Assembly (NCBI GenBank): GCA_012842645.1
Contig: DUSJ01000113.1
Coordinates: forward strand, 1 to 5,392
Direction: 5' to 3'
Source: Clostridiaceae bacterium
Lineage (GTDB): Bacteria > Bacillota > Clostridia > DSM-8532
DNA length: 5,392 bases
The translations under genes and the position numbers were made by a program. Below are positions 1 through 3,927 of the stretch, in pieces. The first letter of the stretch is position 1. Each line of letters starts with the position of its first letter. A model generated the notes under the pieces. The model saw only the letters and a list, made by a program, of their open reading frames with translations. It ran no database searches and was not told the origin of the DNA.

Positions 1-363
1 CTGTATCCTGTCGCCATCGGCTACGACATATGCGGTCCCGGTACCCATGCTGACTATTATCGCCCTGTTAAGTCCGCTCAGCGAGAGTCCTCCGCGTCCT
101 ATGGCAAGGAACTCGTCTACCCTGTAAGCAGGAATGCTGAATATATTTCCTTCAATGAACGTGGAACCGACTCCGGTGACCATGACATGGTCCACGTCGG
201 ACAACTGCAGACCGTTTTCATTGAGGAACCTGCCAAAGGCTCCATACATTGAAGACAGGGGATCAGTAGCTTTTACCAGGATCGGGCTGAACATGCTGCC
301 GTTATCAAACCCCACGATTTTTGTTGTACTGCCGCCTATATCAATGCCGACTATTTTACCCAT
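1..363 (-). CDS. coaW: Type II pantothenate kinase (partial, C-terminus beyond left edge)
   Basis: This kinase should phosphorylate pantothenate with ATP in the cytoplasm, the first step of coenzyme A synthesis. Only the first 121 residues are present; the frame is open to the window edge. Visible marks of the ASKHA/Fumble-type fold are an N-terminal phosphate-binding loop (GIDIGGSTTK, about residues 6-15), the segment RVDEFLAIGRGG (81-92), whose Glu84 aligns by eye with the catalytic Glu of the Staphylococcus aureus enzyme, and SMGTGTAYV (105-113), the second nucleotide-binding loop. The ATG start is preceded by AGGAGA seven bases upstream. The gene begins 15 bases after the stop of the ECF transporter gene, with its ribosome binding site in the gap, so the two are almost certainly co-transcribed. 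Related ASKHA proteins such as CoA-dehydratase activases share the first loop, but the GRGGLSLSGL/MGTGT pattern favours pantothenate kinase. The family assignment is solid; activity is inferred. Confidence 0.88.
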   Translation of the reverse strand, partial: MGKIVGIDIGGSTTKIVGFDNGSMFSPILVKATDPLSSMYGAFGRFLNENGLQLSDVDHVMVTGVGSTFIEGNIFSIPAYRVDEFLAIGRGGLSLSGLNRAIIVSMGTGTAYVVADGDRIQ

Positions 364-378
364 ATCAGCATCTCCTGT

Positions 379-975
379 TTATTGCCTGACCGTTTTACTG
401 TAGCGGAAATATGCCAGGGCTACCGGCACGGTTATTATCCCGCCGACGATCATCTCGGCTATCGCATTGGTGGTGAACACCGCGATGAGGAATGCACCGA
501 ACGCCATCCCTAACCTTTCCACTACTTCCTTTGCATAAACAAGGTAAAGCATAAGGAATACAAGCGCGGTATTGGTCAGGCTTCCCGCCATTCCTCCGAT
601 GAACGAGCTCACGGTATTTTTCAATGGTGACTTTTTCAGGAGCCTGGATATTCCGGCGAAAGCAAAATACGAAACCACGCCAATGAACATCCTGGGCAGC
701 ACGGAAACCAGAGGATTGATGAATAGCGGGTCCAAAACGGTCACCGGCCTTGTTGCGGCATGGATAAGGGTGACGATCCCGAATGAAGTGCCCATTATGA
801 AACCTGCGACAGGTCCCAGGATCACTCCGGTTATTATGGTCGGGATATGGACTATTGTTGCGCTGATGGTCCCCAACGGTAGCATCCCAAGGGGTGTCAT
901 GTCGAGAATGATGGTGATGGCCAGCATGAGACCGAGCATGGCCAGGCTCCGGGGATTCTTAAACAGATTCTTCAT
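379..975 (-). CDS. ECF transporter substrate-binding (S) subunit, probably for pantothenate (PanT-like)
   Basis: This 198-residue integral membrane protein has about six hydrophobic segments, the usual size of an ECF S component. S components bind a vitamin and work with a shared EcfA-A'-T energizing module, which is not encoded here. The N-terminal block TPLGMLPLGTISATIVHIP (27-45) and the following GVILGPVAGFIMGTSFG (50-66) are typical of the ECF_trnsprt family branch that includes PanT. The pantothenate assignment rests mainly on the kinase gene 15 bases downstream; the substrate cannot be proven from sequence alone. The ATG start has a strong site, GGAGGTC, five A residues upstream (complement of 981-987). 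A candidate promoter lies at 1081-1109 on the minus strand and a 13-bp palindrome at 996-1008, so regulation in the roughly 100-base leader is possible. Other substrates (another vitamin or precursor) remain possible. Confidence 0.85.
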   Translation of the reverse strand: MKNLFKNPRSLAMLGLMLAITIILDMTPLGMLPLGTISATIVHIPTIITGVILGPVAGFIMGTSFGIVTLIHAATRPVTVLDPLFINPLVSVLPRMFIGVVSYFAFAGISRLLKKSPLKNTVSSFIGGMAGSLTNTALVFLMLYLVYAKEVVERLGMAFGAFLIAVFTTNAIAEMIVGGIITVPVALAYFRYSKTVRQ

Positions 976-995
976 TTTTTGACCTCCGTTCTCAT

Positions 996-1008
996 TCCCT
1001 TTAAGGGA
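996..1008. repeat. 13-bp perfect palindrome in the ECF gene leader
   Basis: The half-sites TCCCTT and AAGGGA are arranged around a single T at 1002. The palindrome lies about 20 bases before the start codon of the ECF gene and about 8 bases from its ribosome binding site. As DNA it could be an operator; as RNA it could form a short 5-bp hairpin next to the ribosome binding site. Neither role is demonstrated, and no second copy was noticed elsewhere in the window. Confidence 0.4.
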
Positions 1009-1046
1009 TATGATTCGAAATATAAAGATGTTTGATGGTTAAATGT

Positions 1047-1067
1047 CCGGTTTCCTGCAAATACCGG
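1047..1067. repeat. Short inverted repeat in the ECF leader
   Basis: CCGGT at 1047-1051 pairs with ACCGG at 1063-1067, with 11 bases between. If the promoter proposed at 1081-1109 is right, this hairpin would form at the 5' end of the ECF-kinase transcript. It is too short to call a riboswitch, and I recognise no known riboswitch consensus in this leader. Confidence 0.3.
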
Positions 1068-1080
1068 CATGCTTGGATAT

Positions 1081-1109
1081 AGCATAACATAAGGTCCGAT
1101 TCTGTTCAA
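1081..1109 (-). promoter_or_regulatory. Candidate promoter for the ECF-pantothenate kinase operon
   Basis: Read on the minus strand, TTGAAC (complement of 1104-1109) and TATGCT (complement of 1081-1086) are separated by 17 bases. Each matches four of six consensus positions of a housekeeping sigma promoter. Transcription would start near 1074, giving a leader of about 100 bases. The match is moderate and other start points in this AT-rich interval are possible. Confidence 0.4.
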
Positions 1110-1180
1110 TAATCCATGATGACATATAGCCCGCCGCTTTCTGTTTCATTTTTGGTGATATTTAATAGTATTGCCTGTCA

Positions 1181-1206
1181 ATATGTGATAAAATATGTGA
1201 TAAAAT
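1181..1206 (+). promoter_or_regulatory. Tandem 12-bp repeat with two overlapping extended -10 elements, candidate promoter of the lipid kinase gene
   Basis: The unit ATATGTGATAAA occurs twice back to back (1181-1192 and 1193-1204). Each copy creates TGATAAAAT, an extended -10 element (TAAAAT at 1189-1194 and at 1201-1206, each preceded by TG one base upstream). No good -35 box lies at standard spacing; TTGCCT at 1171-1176 is the nearest TTG-type match and is poorly spaced. Extended -10 promoters can work without a strong -35 element. The downstream gene starts about 35-45 bases later, a normal leader length. The repeat could equally be a binding site for a regulator. Confidence 0.4.
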
Positions 1207-1228
1207 TAAATCGTTATTTTGGTACCGC

Positions 1229-1235
1229 AGGTGAT
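1229..1235 (+). promoter_or_regulatory. Ribosome binding site that sets the lipid kinase start at TTG 1240
   Basis: AGGTGAT matches seven consecutive positions of the AGGAGGTGAT consensus and ends four bases before TTG 1240, an ideal spacing. The in-frame TTG at 1219 lies upstream of this site and GTG 1231 inside it, so neither can use it. TTG 1249 would be about 13 bases away. Confidence 0.7.
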
Positions 1236-1239
1236 AATT

Positions 1240-2130
1240 TTGCATCATTTGTTCATAGTCAACCCTGTTGCCGGGAAAGGCAGAGCGTTGGGCATCATCC
1301 CTGATATCGAGGCACGGTTCAAAGATTCAGAACAGACATACGAAATAGTAGTTACCAAGGCCCCCGGGCACGCGGAAGAAATCGCCGAAGAGGCATCCGC
1401 CAGGCATGAAAGCCTGCGCATATATTCGGTGGGCGGTGACGGTACCCTGAACGAGGTTGTAAATGGAATCGCCTGTTCAGGGTCTGAATCAGAGCTCGGC
1501 ATTATACCGTGCGGTTCGGGTAATGACGCAACCCGCAGCCTGTACCCGGTACGGGATCCCGTTAAGCTTCTTAATGTGCTGCCTTCTTCCGGTTCGGTTC
1601 CGGTTGACCTGGGCAGGCTGAATGGCAAGTATTTTATCAATATCGCTTCCATCGGCTTTGATGCCGATGTGGTCCTGAACAGGAACTATTTCAAAGGTTT
1701 TCCGCTAATCTCGGGACCCGCTTCATATATTCTCGGAGTCCTTGCCGCCCTTGTAAAATGCAAAAAATACAGGCTCAGGATGACCCTTGATGACAGGGAT
1801 CCCATTGAAAAGGAATTTTTGCTTACCATGTTTGCAAACGGTTCATATTACGGAGGGGGCATGAAGGCTGCCCCCAGCGCAAAAATGGATGACGGAAAAC
1901 TTGACTTCTACCTGGTGGATTCGTGCAGCCGCCGCAAGATACTGGTGTTTTTCCCGCGGTTCCGCAAAGGCCGTCATGAAACAATGAAGGAAGTATCCCA
2001 TGTCCAGGGAACAAGGGCTCTGGTGGAAAGCGATTCCCCATTTCCCGTCAACCTCGACGGCGAAGTTCACATGGAGACCCGTGTAACGGTGGAGCTTATG
2101 GACAAATGCATAAGGGTACTCATTCCATAG
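1240..2130 (+). CDS. Diacylglycerol kinase-family lipid kinase (YegS/BmrU type)
   Basis: This 296-residue soluble lipid kinase belongs to the DAGK_cat family. Such enzymes phosphorylate diacylglycerol or related lipids at the inner face of the membrane; in Firmicutes DgkB recycles diacylglycerol from lipoteichoic acid synthesis into phosphatidic acid. Visible motifs, numbered from TTG 1240, are NPVAGKG (8-14), the nucleotide-binding GGDGTLNEVVNG (65-76), LGIIPCGSGND (86-96; many relatives have GTGND), YYGGGMKAAPSAKMDDGKLD (203-222) and LDGE (272-275), in the family order. The length is typical. The TTG start is chosen because the ribosome binding site at 1229-1235 fits it and it gives MHHLFIVNPVAG, the usual short lead into the first strand. 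It is a single-gene unit facing away from the ECF operon, and its last 11 bases overlap the convergent cysQ-like gene. The exact lipid substrate is not determinable; dgkB is possible but not assigned. Confidence 0.9.
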   Translation: MHHLFIVNPVAGKGRALGIIPDIEARFKDSEQTYEIVVTKAPGHAEEIAEEASARHESLRIYSVGGDGTLNEVVNGIACSGSESELGIIPCGSGNDATRSLYPVRDPVKLLNVLPSSGSVPVDLGRLNGKYFINIASIGFDADVVLNRNYFKGFPLISGPASYILGVLAALVKCKKYRLRMTLDDRDPIEKEFLLTMFANGSYYGGGMKAAPSAKMDDGKLDFYLVDSCSRRKILVFFPRFRKGRHETMKEVSHVQGTRALVESDSPFPVNLDGEVHMETRVTVELMDKCIRVLIP

Positions 2131-2914
2131 ACGTTTTCAGGGCATTTTCTTTCCGGTTCAGTGCATAGAATCCCGTCGGGTTCTCAGGATTCTGCTTGTT
2201 GTAAACAAAAGCTTTGCCATCCATGCCCGAGAAAATGCCGCCCGCCTCGGTAACGATGATATCCATCGCGGCTGTATCCCACTCCATTGTTTTCCCGAAA
2301 CGATAATAGACCTCCACGTCCCCTCTTGCCAGCAGGCACCCTTTATATGCGCTTCCTGCAGTTATGACGTTCCTGATATCGTTTACTGCAATGAGCCTGT
2401 CCATTTCGGGAGCATAATGCGACCTGCTCCTGGCAAGCCTTATATCCTTCGTCCGGCGCGACACGGTTATACGTTTCTCCAGTCCGTTTATATATGACCA
2501 GGCACCGAGCGATCTTGCCGCATAATACAGCTCATCATATACCGGGACGTAAATGACACCTGCGACAGGTCTTCCCCACTCCGTAAGGGCAATATTGACG
2601 GTAAATTCATCGTTTTCCTTAATGAACTCCCGGGTCCCGTCGAGAGGGTCGACTATAAAGCAAAACCGCTCTCCCTGTCTTGAAAGGTCGTCGGCGGATT
2701 CCTCCGATAAAACAGGCATGTCAGGAAATCTTTCCTTCAAACCTCTTACGATAATGCCATCGGCCGCCTTGTCGGCGTCTGTCACAGGAGATTCATCCTT
2801 TTTATACTCGATTTCCAGTTCCTTTTTGTAGAACTTCAGTATCTCCTTCCCGGCATCCACCGCCAGTTTCTTCATGATCTCAAGCGCTTCTTTCAGGTCA
2901 GGCAAGTCCTTCAT
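2120..2914 (-). CDS. cysQ: 3'(2'),5'-bisphosphate nucleotidase, CysQ-like (inositol monophosphatase superfamily)
   Basis: Enzymes of this family remove the 3'-phosphate from 3'-phosphoadenosine 5'-phosphate (PAP), a by-product of sulfate assimilation and of phosphopantetheinyl transfer. The metal-dependent phosphatase motifs are all present, numbered from ATG 2914: SPVTDAD (42-48), LSEES (69-73), DPLDGTREF (89-97) and WDTAA (212-216). The length of 264 residues fits CysQ. The start is uncertain. ATG 2914 is seven bases after the upstream stop but lacks a well-spaced ribosome binding site. ATG 2959 has AGGA six bases upstream and would overlap the DUF3343 gene by 38 bp. TTG 2905 has GGAG nine bases upstream. 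The conserved region begins after all three. It is the second gene of a pair with DUF3343. A general inositol phosphatase is the alternative, but DPLDGTREF and the SPVT block favour CysQ. Confidence 0.86.
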   Translation of the reverse strand: MKDLPDLKEALEIMKKLAVDAGKEILKFYKKELEIEYKKDESPVTDADKAADGIIVRGLKERFPDMPVLSEESADDLSRQGERFCFIVDPLDGTREFIKENDEFTVNIALTEWGRPVAGVIYVPVYDELYYAARSLGAWSYINGLEKRITVSRRTKDIRLARSRSHYAPEMDRLIAVNDIRNVITAGSAYKGCLLARGDVEVYYRFGKTMEWDTAAMDIIVTEAGGIFSGMDGKAFVYNKQNPENPTGFYALNRKENALKTSME

Positions 2915-2921
2915 CTCCGCA

Positions 2922-3179
2922 TCACAAAATCCTGGTGTATTTTTTCCTGTCCTGGACATACTCAATCCTGTAGACTTCCCTAACGGGGCAACCGCTTGCT
3001 GCGCTGACGCTTATGACCTGGTCAAGGTACTGTTCGGGAAACAGCAGGCAGTATCCGCATCCCGTTTTGGAAACCCTGCAGGGCGTGGATATGACCTGGA
3101 ATATCAAACCTCGCTGTTCAAATATCCTGCATACTCTATAAGCATAATTCCCTGAGTCGTAAAGGGCAATGCAATCCAC
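2922..3179 (-). CDS. DUF3343 (putative Se/S carrier-like) small protein
   Basis: This 85-residue protein resembles the DUF3343 family, described as putative selenium/sulfur carrier-like proteins; no activity is established. The family's core pattern, a TP motif followed by a CG pair, is visible as STPCRVSKTGCGYCLLF (31-47). Six cysteines are present (3, 17, 34, 41, 44, 64), a high number for its size and compatible with a thiol role. The start is set at GTG 3179, because AGGTG (complement of 3186-3190) lies six bases upstream and the protein then begins right at the first strand (MDCIALYDS). An in-frame GTG at 3188 lies inside that ribosome binding site. The gene is the first of a pair with the CysQ-like nucleotidase, has a good promoter upstream (3202-3229) and is divergent from tRNA-Arg. 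The shared sulfur theme with CysQ is suggestive only. Confidence 0.78.
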   Translation of the reverse strand: MDCIALYDSGNYAYRVCRIFEQRGLIFQVISTPCRVSKTGCGYCLLFPEQYLDQVISVSAASGCPVREVYRIEYVQDRKKYTRIL

Positions 3180-3185
3180 TGTACG

Positions 3186-3190
3186 CACCT
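3186..3190 (-). promoter_or_regulatory. Ribosome binding site that sets the DUF3343 start at GTG 3179
   Basis: Read on the minus strand, AGGTG is followed by six bases and then GTG. The other in-frame GTG (3188-3186) is part of the site itself and so cannot use it. Confidence 0.6.
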
Positions 3191-3201
3191 ATTATACCAT
3201 A

Positions 3202-3229
3202 ATCATAATACATGCTATGCCCTTGTCAA
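3202..3229 (-). promoter_or_regulatory. Promoter of the DUF3343-cysQ pair
   Basis: On the minus strand a perfect -35 box TTGACA (complement of 3224-3229) is followed after 16 bases by TATGAT (complement of 3202-3207), five of six consensus matches. Transcription would begin near 3195, just before the AGGTG ribosome binding site, giving a very short leader. A perfect TATAAT at 3191-3196 on the same strand is 27 bases from the -35 box, and its transcript would lack the ribosome binding site, so it is less likely to be the element used. Confidence 0.65.
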
Positions 3230-3247
3230 AACAGGTGTGAATATAGG

Positions 3248-3277
3248 TTGACAGGGTCAATCGGCGTGCAGTATAAT
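3248..3277 (+). promoter_or_regulatory. Promoter of tRNA-Arg
   Basis: A perfect TTGACA (3248-3253) and a perfect TATAAT (3272-3277) are separated by 18 bases. The predicted transcription start is near 3284, about 30 bases before the mature tRNA. This -35 box is only 18 bases from the opposite-facing -35 box of the DUF3343 promoter. Confidence 0.85.
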
Positions 3278-3314
3278 GTTTTATGCGCTTGTTCATTGTG
3301 TATTGCGCTTTCAT

Positions 3315-3391
3315 GCGCCCGTAGCTCAGCAGGATAGAGCACAAGTTTCCTAAACTTGGTGTCGCACGTTCGAATCGTGTCGGGCGTACCA
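3315..3391 (+). tRNA. tRNA-Arg (anticodon CCT)
   Basis: A complete 77-base tRNA with encoded CCA (3389-3391). The acceptor stem GCGCCCG/CGGGCGT pairs fully, with a G-U at the first pair. The D arm is GCTC/GAGC. The anticodon stem CAAGT/ACTTG encloses loop TTCCTAA, which places CCT at 3349-3351. The T arm GCACG/CGTGT carries loop TTCGAAT. It reads the arginine codon AGG, which the neighbouring genes use often (for example repeatedly in the lipid kinase). It is a single-gene unit with its own promoter and terminator. Confidence 0.97.
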
Positions 3392-3393
3392 TG

Positions 3394-3422
3394 GGGTTCC
3401 AATGGTTTTGGAACCCTTTTTT
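3394..3422 (+). terminator. Intrinsic terminator of tRNA-Arg
   Basis: GGGTTCCAA (3394-3402) and TTGGAACCC (3408-3416) form a perfect 9-bp stem around a 5-base loop, followed directly by six T residues (3417-3422). It begins three bases after the tRNA CCA end. Confidence 0.95.
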
Positions 3423-3504
3423 ATACCTATGATATACTTTATTTTTGCAATATTTCATCCTAAATCTGTTTCGGTAGTCTTATCTGGTATGCTATAAATG
3501 CATC

Positions 3505-3672
3505 TCATCTACATTGGATAAAACAGAAGAATATATTGAAGTACCGAAAGTTGTATTGGGTTGAGTTAATAGTTAACACTTCATTTTCTAAAAACCAACC
3601 TTCTGAGATTACATAGTTTCTTACTTTTTCTGGCTCCTTTGTATATTCTACTATAGCCAAACCTTCTTCTGC
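3505..3672 (-). pseudogene. Possible gene remnant of unknown family, 5' end missing
   Basis: An open frame of 55 residues on the minus strand without a credible start. Its first 32 residues look like real protein (for example AEEGLAIVEYTKEPEK, then VRNYVISEGWFLENEV), rich in charged and aliphatic residues in a natural mix. The rest, ending FFCFIQCR, does not, suggesting a second break or frameshift near 3575. In frame upstream it hits a stop shortly beyond position 3675, where the neighbouring ATPase remnant begins on the other strand. I do not recognise the family. Confidence 0.35.
3514..3564 (+). pseudogene. Possible C-terminal gene scrap of unknown family
   Basis: A short plus-strand stretch reading LDKTEEYIEVPKVVLG followed by TGA. 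It looks like the tail of a real protein, but the upstream frame meets a stop at 3475-3477 and there is no ribosome binding site. It overlaps the poorly coding end of the minus-strand remnant. This is a weak call based only on amino-acid texture. Confidence 0.2.
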
Positions 3673-3675
3673 TCT

Positions 3676-3924
3676 GAGGCTGCCCTTTCACCGCTGAGGC
3701 AAATGACCCTGCTGGCTGAAATAGACCGACTGGTGAAAAGGAACTCCCAGTTTATTATCGCGACCCATTCCCCGATCCTTCTGGCATATCCCAATGCGGT
3801 CATATACCAGATAACACAGGACGGAATAGATACTGTCGAATATGAAAAATGTGAGCATTACCTGCTCACAAAACAGTTTCTCGAAAATCCAAAAAAATTC
3901 ATGGAATATCTGTTCAGCGAATAA
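3676..3924 (+). pseudogene. C-terminal fragment of a COG3910-type AAA/ABC-like ATPase
   Basis: This frame encodes the last 82 residues or so of a predicted ATPase. EAALSPLRQ (residues 1-9 of the fragment) is the D-loop region that normally follows the Walker B aspartate in 'LDEPEAALSP'. SQFIIATHSPILLAYPNA contains the switch histidine, and the tail resembles the end of this family. Full-length members are about 240 residues, so roughly two thirds, including Walker A, the signature region and Walker B, is missing. Homology by eye starts abruptly at 3676 and the upstream sequence is AT-rich and unrelated. An internal ATG at 3703 would give 73 residues but has no clear ribosome binding site and no nucleotide-binding loop, so a functional product is unlikely. 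Base composition matches the host genes, unlike the adjoining strip. The gene ends three bases before the convergent exporter stop. Confidence 0.75.
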
Positions 3925-3927
3925 CAG

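Larger units (their letters stand above)
3424..3675. other. AT-rich strip with gene debris and no intact gene
   Basis: Hand counts of the lines covering 3421-3660 give about 27-33% GC, against 45-48% in sampled lines of nearby genes. The strip starts right after the tRNA terminator and ends where the truncated ATPase begins. Short coding-like stretches occur on both strands (described separately) but none has both a start and a plausible full length. I saw no transposase, no clear terminal inverted repeats and no repeat of the tRNA 3' end that would mark an attachment site. Confidence 0.6.

Noticed and set aside
572..982. Long plus-strand open frame opposite the ECF gene.
   Set aside because: It is a shadow of the ECF S-component gene, with no ribosome binding site and no recognisable motifs.
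1245..1652. Minus-strand open frame inside the lipid kinase gene.
   Set aside because: The opposite strand clearly encodes conserved kinase motifs and this frame has none.
3191..3196. Perfect TATAAT on the minus strand as the -10 box for DUF3343.
   Set aside because: It is 27 bases from the TTGACA box and would place the transcription start beyond the ribosome binding site; TATGAT at 3202-3207 fits better.
3284..3310. Direct repeat TGCGCTT (3284-3290 and 3304-3310) in the tRNA leader.
   Set aside because: It is seven bases long and partly echoes the start of the tRNA; no function is supported.
3192..3458. Open frame on the minus strand across the tRNA, containing MVRPTRFERATPSLG.
   Set aside because: It is the antisense translation of the tRNA-Arg gene; this peptide type is a known spurious 'hypothetical protein' in databases.
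3493..3520. ATG at 3499 reading MHLIYIG then stop, which resembles the first residues of some DUF3800 proteins.
   Set aside because: Six matching residues without a ribosome binding site or any downstream homology are not enough to name a remnant.
3469..3549. TTTCGGTA (3469-3476) and TACCGAAA (3542-3549) as ends of a small insertion element.
   Set aside because: Only 8 bp match, there is no target duplication, and such a match is likely by chance in this AT-rich strip.
3315..3700. An att-site duplication of the tRNA-Arg 3' end.
   Set aside because: I looked for a second copy of the T-arm/acceptor sequence to the right and found none in the window.
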